Shown here piece by piece: positions 23,750-35,868 of a DNA stretch of 64,000 nt. The notes below the pieces were generated by a model. It saw only the letters and a program-made list of their open reading frames with translations, did not search any database and was not told the origin of the DNA. The position numbers were made by a program, and so were the translations under genes. Source of the stretch: Collybia mongolica (lineage: Eukaryota > Basidiomycota > Agaricomycetes > Agaricales > Clitocybaceae); the NCBI GenBank assembly GCA_013420905.1, contig JAAXNY010000008.1, forward strand, positions 2,418,001 to 2,482,000, given 5' to 3'. The stretch's first letter is position 1, and the number at the start of each line of letters is the position of its first letter.

Positions 23750-25646
23750 TTATGACATTGGGACGCTTACGTTGCCGTGTTTTTTATTGGTTTGACGAGG
23801 AACATAACCGTGGATTTCGACATGGTGTCGGTATCTTCTGGCGGGGTCGCTAAACGCCATTCCACATCCAAACAGGCATTCGTGAGGAGTGGCTCCAGTG
23901 CTACATGAGCTAGTGAGATGGGGAATTGATAAAATAATTTCAGTGAACGTACTGTGTTGCTTCGTGAACTTCCAGAGCAGTTTTCTACGTGAATATCGAT
24001 TAGGATCAGACAACTTTAGCATATTTTTGCCTAACCTGTGAGTATGCCTTATGACAGAAAGAACATTTATGGGGCCTAGAGTAATCCATATCAGTACAGG
24101 TTACCTTATACTGAGACGGACGGTGGTATACTAACTTGTACTTGAGGTGTGTGGCCTCGATATGTCGTTTCATCGCTTGCTTTTGAGCTCGGTAGTCGCA
24201 CGCGGTCGGAAGGCGTCCACCCTTCTCCCATCGACATTGGTAATGTACTCCTTTTTCGTCTCGAACCTCCTCAGCATACTCTAGCCATATAAGATCATTG
24301 CCAATGGGTCGGGGCAGGGCTTGTCGTGGGCGATCTGGGAGACCGCGCGTGTTGTCTGTGGCCTGAACACGGCGTCTTTCCGAAACATTGGATGTAGAAC
24401 TGCTCGGCGGAGCAGACTGATTATCCCATCTATGCAAATATTGTGGCGTAGTTTGACTGAGCCGTTGTTGGGGCCTCGGTTCTGGAAGGAGAGGGGGGTA
24501 GCGATATTCTGCAAATGACCTGTGATGTCCCAAGTTAAGGTAAAATATCTTGTATCTTTTGGACTATGACAAACCTAATCATTGGCGAATAATTCGCTTC
24601 CGCGTTTCTAGAAAGTGGCGCTGTAAGGTACGCTAGCTTGAAAAGGAGACAAAAACTACTCACGAGTCTAGGCCACTGCTAGATGATACCGAGCAAGTGT
24701 CATCGTCGCTGGGGGGAGGTAGTGAATGCGTGTCCGCATCGCGAACGGGTTCATATGTAAGGCGTTCGCAAGGTCGGCTTATTGTTTCAGCATGATGGGG
24801 CAAGGCCACACGATTCTTGCATATATAAAACTTATTTTTCATATGAGGTACAACCAAGGGCAGTTGGGGTGCGAAAGTGGCGCCTGGAAACTGAACTGCT
24901 TTGAGATTATATTTTCCGTGATGCTTGTCAAAGGTGCATGTGGGCGTCAGTTCAGGTTCACTGGGAGGTAATCTCTGTCAAGACGTCGTGCCATATAAGG
25001 ATCAGATATATTTGACGGACCTCAGCGATTGGGGGAATGACTCTCGGAAAGAGGGTAGAGTAACAAGCGGGTGAACTATTAGTGGTTTCCTACTTAAACG
25101 TCATAGCGCGTAAATCGAAACTTCGTTGGAGAAGAGCATAGGCCTGTGACTTACCTATTGAGCTCTTCTTGTCTGGCTTTCTGGAGGGCGGGAGTAATAC
25201 CAATATCGTCTGGTGAGGTTATCCTACCAGTCGTGTGGCGTAACGTGCAATTCGCCTCTGACTTTCTAGCATGATGGTGATGTCCTTCATTGATATCTGA
25301 CGAGTAGGATGTATATCTTGGGGCCCTGTAGGGAGATGGATCCAAAGGGGGAGAAGTGTGGCGTCAGTGGCTCAGTGGCTGCGTGCGAAATTTAAAAATT
25401 TAAAACAGGAACGGTGTCGAAGGTCGTCTCCAACACAATTTTCACCATAGTAGTGACCAACGTATTCAGAAAGACGGCAGCGGTTGTGTGGCGTTCTGGT
25501 CGAGTATAGGCTATAGCAATGATTGCTTACATTTTGCCACAACTGGCTCTCTTGGACAGGTGAGGTAATGCGGGAAAGCGACCTTTGCGCCGTGACTGGT
25601 GATTCTCTGGGGAGGGGAGGGGGTATGGGGCGAAGTGAAGGACCAT
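23750..25646 (-). CDS. C2H2 zinc-finger protein, probable transcription factor
   Basis: Nine exons (25531-25646, 25155-25325, 25021-25075, 24664-24974, 24575-24607, 24136-24519, 24036-24075, 23953-23984, 23750-23900) total 1,293 nt, 430 residues, all in phase. Three zinc-finger units sit at the C-terminus: an atypical one with ligands C-x11-C-x11-H-x4-H (from YQCRWEKGG to HIEATH), a classic one CSFCHKAYSQKTALEVHEATH, and CLFGCGMAFSDPARRYRHHVEIH. The last two are joined by a canonical TGATPHE linker. The N-terminal 270 residues are Ser/Pro/His-rich and probably disordered. DNA binding is expected from the tandem fingers; the target is unknown. The first intron (25326-25530) is long for this genome, so the first exon is less certain than the rest. 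Confidence 0.75.
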
Positions 25647-25933
25647 GTTGAGCTTTAAAGGTTCGGTTCGGTAGGAGAGTCTATAAAACTGACTTTTAGC
25701 CGATCTCAGAAATCTCCGTTCGGAAGACCTTGAGTTCAAATCTGTCCGATCAGTATCGCCCTGAACGTTGATCACCGATGTGTGGGTGCAGGTCACCGTG
25801 TCACGCTGCCATGCCCCAGCGTTAATTTCCTGGCGCTTGTTAGTGTAGGTTTGTTTTTTGTTTTTAGAAGAATATGTGATGTTCTAAAAGCACCCCACTA
25901 TTAGCCGTGGCCTCGGCATTCCAAACGTAGATA

Positions 25934-26474
25934 TCATTGTACTTCCAAGTTCCTTCCTTGGGCGAAGTGGGTTGCTATAGCATATCCCACGAACTTTATG
26001 TCATCAAAGAACCAGATCATGGGCACACAAATGGGATCGGCCGTGACGCGTGAATCATAGTCTGGATGTGAATCTGTTTCTTCATCATTATCAGATTCGG
26101 AGAAATGAACTGAACTCAGCTCACTAGTAACGCTTAATAATTTAGATATGGAATAACAATTTTCGATGCAAAATCATTGCATGAGAATTTTGGGTCTTTC
26201 CCGTGCCAAAGCCGCGGCGACCCTGGTATTCGCGGCGGCTCTTCCAAGTTTCTTTTTACATAGGCTGGAAGCGGCCCGACAGCCTTATTGGAAATATACC
26301 AACAGAAGAGAACGTGTTCAGGTAGATCTTGATTACCATAGCCCTCCTCGATATCCCCATCCACTTAAATTGGTCGACATACTGTATACGCATCCTAGAA
26401 CCGTCCAGTGCGCGCTCCGGGAAGACCGAGGGATGGGATGTAATGACTTGTGTTTTAATAATTGAGTGAGACAA
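25934..26474 (-). CDS. Hypothetical protein, structure uncertain
   Basis: Two stretches look coding on this strand: about 26134-26364 (HVLFCWYISNKAVGPLPAY) and about 25934-26110, an acidic segment SESDNDEETDSHPDYDS leading into PMIWFFDDIKFVGYAIATHF and stop at 25934. They could be exons of one gene, with an intron around 26112-26150, but I could not find a clean donor or a certain start codon. No domain recognised. It may also be a decayed gene. Confidence 0.3.
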
Positions 26475-26737
26475 GCGACAATTATTTTATTTCTGTATTA
26501 TAGTTGTTGTAAGTTTGCTAGGTATTTGTAGATAATTCTGGAAAGTATTTTCTGAAAGAGTTTTACAACTTGGGTCCATTCCGTCGGGATAGTAGGCTAT
26601 GTATTGGACCGTACGTGAGCACTAGCTCATGGCAGTGATTTCCGATGGTCACCAGGACTGTGCGACACGGGAGTGTGGAGCGGGTTGGAGATCCCAGTGT
26701 TGATATCATAAAAAAGGCATTGATTTGATGTTGAGGG

Positions 26738-28845
26738 TTATGTGGCTTCAATCAACGGCTCGGCGGTCGGATTTGGCGGGCGTTCTTTCTCAACCCAGGC
26801 CCCTGCGTCCTTCACAGCGCCTAAAGGTTGCGTTTTGTACGCCATTAAGTAGCCTTGAAGGCTAGCCATGGAGAAAGTGCGCTCGGGTATAATTTCGGCG
26901 AACTGAGTTGCAAGTTTCGATACTTGAGAATAGGACAGTTTCGGTGCACGGTCGCGATGCGAACGACCAGTGAAGTTTATTGACTTGGCGGTTGTGGCGG
27001 CGGTTTTGGTAGTTTCTGCTGTAATTGAAATCTCAGCGTCATCAACATCAGTATCTACTGATGATGCATAGCCGGAATCGCTGCTCTCCTTCTCATCGAT
27101 AATTTCTGTGTCGAGGTCCTCGGCAGGGAGATAGAAGCATCGGTAGAGTTCACGAGCTTGATACTTGCTTGCAAGCTTGAACTCGACGTGGATATCCATG
27201 CGTCCTGGCCGGCATAAGGCGGAATCCAGGGACTTGTACTTATTGGTAGTGGCGAACAATATCCGTCCTTCTTGAGCACCCACCCCGTCTAGAGCATTAA
27301 GCAGGCCACTGAGACTGACTCTTTAAATTCAAAGAGGTGAGGAAATTGGCTTGTACAAGATAGGGAATTAACGAACCTGCTTCCTGAACGAGGGGATTGG
27401 GAGGCTTCATTTCCGGGCAGTACGGGGCTACCATTGGGGAGCGGGGTGTCTGAGGATGAATCTACTGAGGCGTCGCGATTCAAAGATTGAGTGAACGCGG
27501 CGTCAATGTCTTCCATCAAGGCAATGCATTGCTCTGGGAGGATAGAGGATGAGGAGGTAGTATAAAAATGAACAGCAAGAACTTACCAGGAAGTTCGGAA
27601 GTCAATTCGCTTAGTGATGTGTCGTCCAGGCCTGCCCGAGAAAGGGAAATAATGTAGACGTCAAGTCCGAGCTCCCCAGCAAGACTGTGAATGATACTGG
27701 TTTTTCCAGATCCGGGCGCGCCGTGCTAGTATGTTAAATCAGACGACCTCGTAGGTGGCGAATCGTGACCCCAACACTCACAAGGAGATAACCACGACGG
27801 AAGGGAATACCGCGGGCCGCATACCAAGACTTGCTTTCCAAAAAATCCCGAGCATCGTCGATGAGGATATCTTTGATGCCCGGATCAAGAACAATGGACC
27901 GAAGGGGCCTCTTCGGGCGCGTGGCAACGTGCCTCCAATTGTTGCTACTGCAAACGGCAGAGTTTAGATTTGACGAGATCTGCTATCCGGTGAACACACC
28001 TATCAGAAACATAAATTGAAATATTGTGCTCTTGTGCCGCCATGTATTCCTTTTTGGCCTCGAGCAAGAGTTCATTTAGTATACGATGATGGCGGGTCAT
28101 GATACTAAGAATCGACCAGGTGAATAACGATGTCCAGTCATCAAACGGGACACTTGCCTAATTTCGAGCGTTTCTTCTGTGCGGCCGTAGTAGCCCGACT
28201 CCTTTTGGGTCCGAGTAACCGACATCCACCGCCGTTTGTACCATACGGTGTGGGTGGTAGATACAGATGGAAGGTAAGCTAACTTTCGACTTCCGTTCAT
28301 TAGAGAGTCGGCGTCTTCCTCACCCGGAAGAAGAACGGCGCGACTATTGAGGCCAAAAGTCCGAGTGCTGATCTGCAGTTCACGCGATTGTGCTGTTCAT
28401 TAAGGAAAAACGTTAGATGAGCATAAGCGTACAAAGAAAGTCCGTTACGCACACCATGCGACCTGTTTAGAAAGCCAGACCATCATCCAATCTAATTTTA
28501 AGATCAAAAAAAAATAGTTTTTGCATGCGATAATTCAAGAAACCTACCATAGCTGCTATCATCATCTTTGAAATGGGCAGTGATAAAAAATGAACCAATG
28601 AATTTGTAGTAGGAAGAGAAGATGATTCGACGACACGTCTCGAAGAAACCTCCAATGACAAATATTTTTAGCCAATCATGTAAGGCAGAGAAGGAGAAGA
28701 CCAGGTTGATGAGAGATGATAGGTTCGCGGGGACAGGGGGTGAAGTAGGCGTTGGTATGGTTCCGTTTCCCTTGCCGTCAGTAGTGTTGCGTTCAGGCTG
28801 CGAGCCAAAAGCCACCGGGAAGACGTATTGAGTGAGAAAATCCAT
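26738..28845 (-). CDS. BCS1-like AAA ATPase
   Basis: Eight exons (28548-28845, 28453-28491, 28158-28392, 28000-28104, 27782-27947, 27587-27725, 27377-27533, 26738-27320) total 1,722 nt, 573 residues. The N-terminus has a membrane-spanning segment around LHDWLKIFVIGGFFE and a BCS1_N-like region (YYKFIGSFFITAHF, then SRELQISTRTFG). The AAA core shows Walker A HGAPGSGKTS, Walker B CIALMEDIDAAF, sensor ILFATTNKYKSLD and the arginine-finger region CRPGRMDIHVEFKLA. A charged, Ser-rich insertion (ASVDSSSDTPLPNGS) follows Walker B. True Bcs1 inserts the Rieske protein into complex III at the mitochondrial inner membrane, but basidiomycetes have many divergent BCS1-like paralogs; this one is longer and Ser-rich, so its substrate is unknown. 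Intron 3 (28105-28157) is a GC-AG intron. Confidence 0.9.
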
Positions 28846-29270
28846 AAGGTTTGTTCACTGTCAAGCAAGGAGCTTTCCAAGATGTTAGGATCGTGGAGCA
28901 TTTGACTGCGAGCCATTTATGGGATTCGAGGTGCGTGGTCTTTGGCGGCATCGATTGGCTTCCGGAGCCTCACTTTGACCCAGTGTGACTCGAAAAACGT
29001 TTGCAGGGACCGCACCGCATCACCATGAGCCCCCTTTCCAGACTCCGTCGCCGGCATATTGAGGAGAAAGCGTGGAGGCCAGAATTGTTTTGACCAATCG
29101 GAGCATGCATATGTGCGTGGATTGCCACGTGAACGTGGCAACAGTATCGCCGACGCGTGAGGGCACTGTCCCAGCACTGTCTTCAACGTCGTTCGTACAT
29201 AGCATTAAGTAAGTGAACCTCATGGTCGCATGCTAACAATCGACTTAATGGCACTATACTTTACGAGAGA
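28846..29270. other. Divergent intergenic region, BCS1-like / dolichyl-diphosphatase
   Basis: 425 bp between two start codons pointing apart. A minus-strand open frame (28917-29186) fills most of it but has no ATG or known domain, so I treat it as promoter sequence. Confidence 0.45.
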
Positions 29271-30214
29271 ATGTCTGCGAGTACACGACAGTCGGCAGCT
29301 CTGGACCTGACTCATGTTCTATGTAAGTTGCCCCGTTGTTTTCTCTCTTCTATTCTGAAAGGGCAGTAAATCATAGATGATGATACGTCCCTGTTTTCTT
29401 TGGTCTTGGCCCTCATAACCCTCAGCCCAATTCTCCTCATGGTCAGACTTTCAATAAATATATGTTATGTGTACGATTTGAATTCTAGAATTATCCTTTT
29501 AGGCGTCCTATGCAGCCCTCGCTGTGCAGACTCGCGAATTTACTATTATCGTGATGTGGACAGGACAACTGGCGGGCGAGGCGTTCAATTGGGTTTTAAA
29601 ACATGCCATCAAGCAGGACAGGCCTATTGGTATGTTTTTTTTGTGAGTGTAGTTGTTAGCATCAGTATAACTTAGAATTTAGAAAGCATCGGAAATGGCT
29701 ATGGTTTCCCATCTTCTCACAGCCAATACATGGGTTACTTTTCATCTTTCCTCATTTGTCATCTTTATTTCCGACACAGGTTCGCCTCGGCCGGTTCTAC
29801 CACAATTGATCGCCTGTTCCGAGGCGCCGTGTATCTGGCTCTTCTGTTATGGACCGGAGCAGTAGCATACTCTAGGTGCGAATCCTGACATGAGCAATTT
29901 ATTTATTAAAAGTTCATTCTTACCTCAGGCTCCATCTTGGATATCATAATGTAAATCAAATATTTTGGGGTCTGGGTATTGGCGCGTTTCTTGGAACTTC
30001 TCTGTATACGTTAGCGGAGTATATTCCCAGGAACCACCCTCGGTCCGCACTCGGAGCTCTGAAAATATTTCTTTTGGACAATCCAGTATCATCATGGTTG
30101 CAAATTCGAGACGGATGGGCAGTGTGGGTGGATGGAGGGCGCGAAGATGAGTGGATCAGGTGGAAAGCGGAGTGGGAGAAGCAAAAGCGTGTGAAGAGCC
30201 AGCGATCGCGATGA
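29271..30214 (+). CDS. CAX4: Dolichyldiphosphatase (PAP2 family)
   Basis: Five exons (29271-29322, 29377-29441, 29503-29629, 29683-29875, 29929-30214) total 723 nt, 240 residues, matching Cax4/DOLPP1. The lipid-phosphatase signature is complete: KHAIKQDRP (motif 1), YGFPSSHSQYMG (motif 2) and SRLHLGYHNVNQIFWG (motif 3 with catalytic His). At least four membrane segments are visible, such as SLVLALITLSPILLMASYAAL and GAVYLALLLWTGAVAY. The enzyme, in the ER membrane, hydrolyses dolichyl diphosphate released by oligosaccharyl transferase on the lumenal side, recycling the carrier for N-glycosylation. A basic C-terminal tail (KQKRVKSQRSR) follows the core. Confidence 0.94.
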
Positions 30215-30945
30215 TTCTTCCTCCGATAATAGAGTTTAATACCTGCGAGCGAACCCACAGAGTGAAACCAAGCCTTTCGTTCATCTTGGACCCATCGTCA
30301 AATTGGTCACCGGTGGATTCCTGTGCCCTGGTCATCGACTCCGACTGGCCCAACGTGTTCCTATGCTTAGCCACTGATAGCATCATGGTATTCGATGGTA
30401 CGTTTCTCGTCATGTTCTCAGTAATCACTGATGTGTTTGCCCATCCTGTGTTCCCCCTCATCCCCATCTGTAAATAGTTGCCATGTCCTTCTTATTTGGA
30501 CTATGTATCGGGTGAGCACATTCTTAGGGCGTTTAACTCATGAGGTTCCGGGGCCGACAAGCCCAGCCGTCGCGCCCATCATGTTTTTTTTTCTATTGTG
30601 AACCAACCCCGAATTCCGAAGCATTCGGGATATCGACCTCGACACTCAAGCGACGCTTATATCGTGATATTCAGCCCTTATCCTATTTCCTGAGATTTGC
30701 AAGATCCACATAAAAAACCAGGGTCTTTTATTATTAGTCAAACGATGAAACACATGTCCGTCAATGACCGACTGCTGCCGGTTTGAATCTTCTCAGATAT
30801 AACTCCTTGACCCCCCTGCATGTCCACCAAAGCTTGGTGTTTGGATGCATGATATTATCTAATCTGATAGTCCGACCGGTTAATTACCGGTTATGTATGG
30901 CGAAAGCACTAAAAATCTACGTCTCTTGAGTTATCATAGAAACCT
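30215..30945. other. Intergenic region
   Basis: About 730 bp between two plus-strand genes; short frames without recognisable domains. Confidence 0.5.
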
Positions 30946-32127
30946 ATGCTCTGGGCCATATCACGCTGTCTGCGACGCCCGATCCTTACAATAAACATGT
31001 CCACTCAGGCGAAACTACCTCCATCATCAATTCCACTTTTTACAACCGTCTCGTCTTTCCGAGAATGGAGGAGGAAAGCATATGATGAACGAAAGTCTGT
31101 GGGTTTTGTGGCCACCATGGGCGCGCTTCACGAAGGGCACCTCTCCCTGGGTCAGTTCATCATATGACGTGTAATCTGGCGAGTCGTCTGACGTGCTTCA
31201 AGTACGGAGATCGTTGGCGGAGAACGACTTGACAGTCTTGTCCATATTCGTGAATCCAGCACAGTTCGCTCCCCATGAAGACCTTGCAACTTATCCACGA
31301 ACTTTAACTGGAGATCTCGAACTACTGACAGCAGAATCTGTGTTAGTTGCACATGCATCGGCGCCTGAGCCGATCACACGCAAGGCCTCAGCGATCTTCT
31401 TACCCACCGTCCCCGAAATGTACCCTTCTGGAATAAGTCAGGACACATCCACTCAGAAAGGCACGTTCGTTGAGGTGAAGGGTTATGGTCACCAAATGGA
31501 GGGGCAGAGCAGACCAACGTTCTTTCGAGGGGTCGCTACAGCTGTGACAAAATTATTCAACGTCATAGAGGTGAGTCGAGCCCTGGCTGACTTGTTCAGT
31601 CGATCTCAAACAACCAGCAGCCAACCAACGCATATTTTGGTCAGAAAGACATCCAACAGGCGCTTCTTATCCGCCGGATGTGCAAAGACCTTCTACTCTC
31701 CCACCCCGATCCTTTACACGTTCACGTTATACCAACAGCCCGTGACCCAACGAACGGATTAGCACTTTCATCTCGAAATGCATACTTGACCGCAGACGGG
31801 GGAAAAGTAGCTTCTGTGTTAAGAGATGCCCTAACAGCAGCAGAAAGTGCATGGAATGAGGGTCTGACGAAGCGGGAGTGTGTCGCAGTGGCGGAACAAG
31901 TAATCGAGGCTAAGAAAGCACACGCACGGTCAGAGGCATTAGAGGTAGAGATGCGTCTAGACTATGTGCAACTTAACGATTCAGAAACTTTTGAGATTCT
32001 GGAGGATCAGTCGAGAAGGCTTGGGGATGGATCTGATCCAGTGATATTGAGTGGAGCACTATGGGTTGATAAGACACGGTTGATTGACAATATTGTCTTG
32101 GGCGACCAAGGTAAAATTTGTCGGTGA
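30946..32127 (+). CDS. PAN6: Pantothenate synthetase (pantoate--beta-alanine ligase)
   Basis: Three exons (30946-31150, 31203-31570, 31618-32127) total 1,083 nt, 360 residues. Family motifs: VGFVATMGALHEGHLSLVRR (ATP HIGH-like motif), LSIFVNPAQFAPHEDLATYPR, MEGQSRPTFFRGVATAV, NAYFGQKDIQQ and the KMSKS-like LALSSRNAYL. The enzyme joins pantoate and beta-alanine using ATP, giving pantothenate for coenzyme A. ATG 30946 adds an 17-residue, Arg-containing leader (MLWAISRCLRRPILTIN) before a second methionine at 30997; the leader could be a mitochondrial presequence or be skipped in favour of the second ATG. A 20-residue insertion (PEPITRKASAIFLPTVPEMY region) is longer than in bacteria, as usual for fungi. 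Confidence 0.94.
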
Positions 32128-32198
32128 TTACACTACATAGATTATTAGCCATGATACCAAACAAGCCCCCTTCTCGTTCATATTAATACGAGGATAAC

Positions 32199-35033
32199 TT
32201 ATGTCCCACTACTCATCTCCAAGAGCGCCTCTATACTCTTTCCCAGATCACCAGCGTTCGCTTCCAAAACCCACCCAATAATCTCACGATCGACGGTTGG
32301 GAATATCTGTATCAGAGTTTCTCGTGAAGCAGCTGCGGCTTGTTCATGTGCCGCATCAATCTGCGCTTGTACCCCTACAAGGTCCAGACTTGGTGTGGGG
32401 GTCCGTGATACTGATTCCCCCCCGCTCACCAACGATTGTACACGAGGAGGTAATGCGGATGGTGATAGAAGGTTCTGCGACGGCCTCATCGCAAGTGGCT
32501 GATGCGTGTATGGTCCACTTCGTGAAGGCGTATCGTCCGGTGAAAATCCGGGAGAACCACCAGGGGATGGCGCATATGTCGGTGTTGCCACTCTACGCAC
32601 TCGCGGCTTGTACGGTGTTTGTATCGGTGGGGTATATGAACCGTCGCCAACATACGGGGTTTGTGGGTACGCAGGCGAGCCGGATCGCGAACCGGGTTGT
32701 GACGACCACGAATCTGGATGTGACCATTGTGGCACAGGGGGTGCTTGGCCAGTAGAAGAGCGTTCCAGGCGTTGTTCGCGCCCCAATTCGTATGGAGCGA
32801 ATGGTCCAGGAAGATATGGGAGTTTCCCTTCGGCCCCATCCAGAGCCTCACTAAATATTCGTCCAATGGCATTCAGAGGTTTTGATATCGTGTCACCCGT
32901 CTTCTGTAGAAGCCTCTTGGCATCATCGGACAGGGTCTGAGAAGGTGTGGAGAGGGAGAGTGGCTGGGCAGACTCTTCTCCTGCATGTGGAGAAAGGTCG
33001 GCTTGCCCGAAACTACGGTTGTTTGGCACAGCATGGGCGATCGATGGTGAATTAGGGTCTGAATGAGGCAGGCTTTGTATGGCCTCCTCAACGTTTCTTC
33101 ATAAACACGCATCATATAATCAGCGGTGTCAAGCGGGCCATAATCATGATAAGACCTACTTCTCGAATTCTTCCTGGTCAATATTTGATAGAGAGGTATG
33201 ATCCATCGTTTCGATGAAGGAAACTGCCCCCATCTAAGGCACACAGGTAAGGCCAGGAATGACAAGTTGAAAGGACCGCTCGTACAAGGCTGGACAAATA
33301 ATACCCAGCTTCACTTTGCAGCTTTGCAGGGTTTCGGAACCGATTGATAAATCTAAATTTTTATTCAAGTAAATATTTTTGCTACTCGTGAGGCACTCAC
33401 TCAACATTTGACAAAAGGTGTGCAGGGTTTGCTTTTAGCACCACAAATATGAGGATTGGAACGAATGCGTCCGCTCCCTCTTCCTTACGTAAATGCCGAA
33501 TCAATCCTATCCCAAAAATATCACGCATGTCAATATATCTGGACCAATTATCTGAAAAGGTAGCCGACCGAAGATGACCTTGCATGAATTCAGGATGCAG
33601 ATAAGTTTGTCGCGTGGCGCTTTGTAGTGATTTATTTTGAGAAGTTCTATTGGGGTGAAACTATATTAACACATGTCACAGGAGATCGGGAGACGAACCT
33701 TGTTGGGCAAAGAGCAAGAAGCCTGTGCTTCCCTCACCCTCCGGGATGTCAAGATGTTTTGTCTCTAGCCACCCGAAAAGTGCAATACGTTGAGAGAGAA
33801 CCCGGTCTCGCTCGAGATCATCCGCTGTTATTGGCCGTGGGGGAACCGCGTGAAGGACTTGAGGTGTGAAAGTGCTATGCACAGAAAGAACACCAAACGC
33901 GTCAAGAAGGATATTTTGCTCAACGATTGACGCGTCACCAACAATTCATAAAGGCGGTTCATAACAAGCTTTTCCATGCCCTCCATCGCATTATCAAATT
34001 CGGGCTCGGATGCATTCTTCCAAACTTCGCAAGCGCGCATTTGAACAGCAATGAACTAGACGAAAGCTTAAGACCAGGAGGATATATCAGCACAAAGCTT
34101 ACATTCAAAAAGTCGTTGATAATTTTGACTTGATCATTGACCGTGAAAGTGCGCTTCGCGAAGTTACTCAAGAATCTATGATATCGCAAGAGGTCAAAGG
34201 ATGGCATACAAGGTCGTTATTACGAGAGTCACATACGATCTTAGATACTTAGAGACCGGTTCGGCGCTGCGAGTCTTCATCTGATCTAGGAAGTTTTGGA
34301 AATCGAAGGGAACTTCACCCTTCTCTCGTGTTCCAGGTACAGGTGAAGCGGTCCGACTCCCACTCGGTGAACTCCTACGCGTATCATTATCCTTCCCAGC
34401 CGTAATCTCGTTGCTCCGAGGCATATCCTGTTGCGATGCGAACGAAGAAAGGGTAGCAGGAGAAGGAACGGCTTTGGCTGCGTCAAGTGAGAGTGGACGA
34501 GGCCGAGATAATGGAATCGAGAACGTCCGTGCCAATGCAGCGAGAGATGGGAAAGATGATGATGCAGATGAGTTACCGGACATTGGGGGAAATCCTTGGG
34601 GTGGTGGGGCTGTCAATGTGTCTTTCAGAGGAGGGGTAGGGGCTGCAACAGGTGAAGGTGTTCTAGGTGGTGGGGGATGTGCTTCCGATGCCCCCCATGC
34701 TTCCCGGGCTGCTTCCTCCTCCAAATTAGCTAGGGGGTCGAACTCACTCAGTACATCCTTAGACAGCAGAGGTTGGGGGGGATCGTCCTTGGGCAGTGAC
34801 ATTGCTTCGAGACCTGTGGCAATAGACTGGTCAAGGAGGGAGGGATCGGGGGTTAGGAGTGGTTTCTCATTAAGAACATTGGATTTCTTGTCAAGAGCTG
34901 TCGTATCGCTCCAGGGATTGACTGGAAAGGGTTGATCAATTAGTAGGTGCGTGATGGCTGCGCGGTTGGGTTGTAGCGTGTTATCAGAGTTGGAGGGCGA
35001 AGGATCTTTGTTTGAAATATGAGTTGGTTCCAT
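32199..35033 (-). CDS. VPS9: VPS9-domain Rab5 guanine-nucleotide exchange factor with CUE domain
   Basis: Nine exons (34237-35033, 34103-34175, 33925-34055, 33699-33874, 33569-33646, 33401-33506, 33352-33286, 33160-33233, 32199-33096) total 2,400 nt, 799 residues. After a long disordered N-terminus comes a helical bundle ([10 protein letters not shown] to [14 protein letters not shown]) and the VPS9 core: [53 protein letters not shown] and [13 protein letters not shown]. Another disordered region leads to a C-terminal CUE domain ([24 protein letters not shown]). By family, the protein activates Rab5/Vps21 on endosomes and binds ubiquitin through CUE, linking cargo sorting to endosome fusion. 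The gene is tail-to-tail with PAN6, about 70 bp apart. Confidence 0.95.
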
Positions 35034-35868
35034 TAAGGCGAGGTGAGCGTAGAAAATATAGTAAAGGCCTGCGGAAATGTGAGTTTATGCTGAAGAACAA
35101 GCAAGACTGCTTTGCGCTCCACCACGAGAGCTGAACACTACTATCAGGCACGTGCTAGCATGTGGCAGACAACTATGATCTTGACACAGCCACCGGAACC
35201 AGTGGTTGGAGGCCTACAAGCACTTCACTTCAAAAGTATCTGTTAGTAAACAAATCCTCTTGTCCAGCCTGAATACGCTACATAGCACCGCCCATTTAGC
35301 AATGGCATCGCCTCTGACGACCCACAATACACACCAATAGTGCTTTGGGCGCGCGTTGACCTGTTTCCAAACCTTTTATCTTGTGGCTTTATTCTCAACC
35401 CCCGCATTTTCTGAGGAGTATACACTGTGTAACCCGGAGTATTCTTCGAATTTTACGGTGCCCCGACGGATAAGGTATTTAGTATTGTTTGGAGACTAAG
35501 TGGTGGCAACGGATGGGTTTTATGACTCGCCAATTCACAGATTTTGAAGTTGGTGTGACAATAATTAACAAGCTGTAGCGACGAACTGTCATGTCTTCAG
35601 GCCCATTTAGAAAGTCAGATATGTTCTGTGATGAAGATCATGAGGAGTTGTCCAGCCACATCGCCGAAAAAGGCGATTTCTGGGGAATTTCTTAACGCCG
35701 ATAATAGGACATTGCTTTTTTTCTCAGTCTCCTTGACGCGGCGGCTTCTTTCCCCCCATCATCATCTCTTGATTCCTTGTATTAAATACCCCTTCTTCTT
35801 GAATACCCCAAAAGCTTGAAGCATTTTGCTCTCTAGCCTCCACATTCTTATTTAATACCTAAAACACT
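35034..35868. other. Divergent intergenic region
   Basis: About 835 bp between two start codons pointing apart. No gene recognised; the stretch before 35869 is pyrimidine-rich. Confidence 0.5.

Noticed and set aside
28917..29186. 89-codon minus-strand frame with protein-like end (VKVRLRKPIDAAKDHAPRIP)
   Set aside because: No ATG, no clear upstream exon and no recognised domain; it sits in the promoter between two divergent genes.
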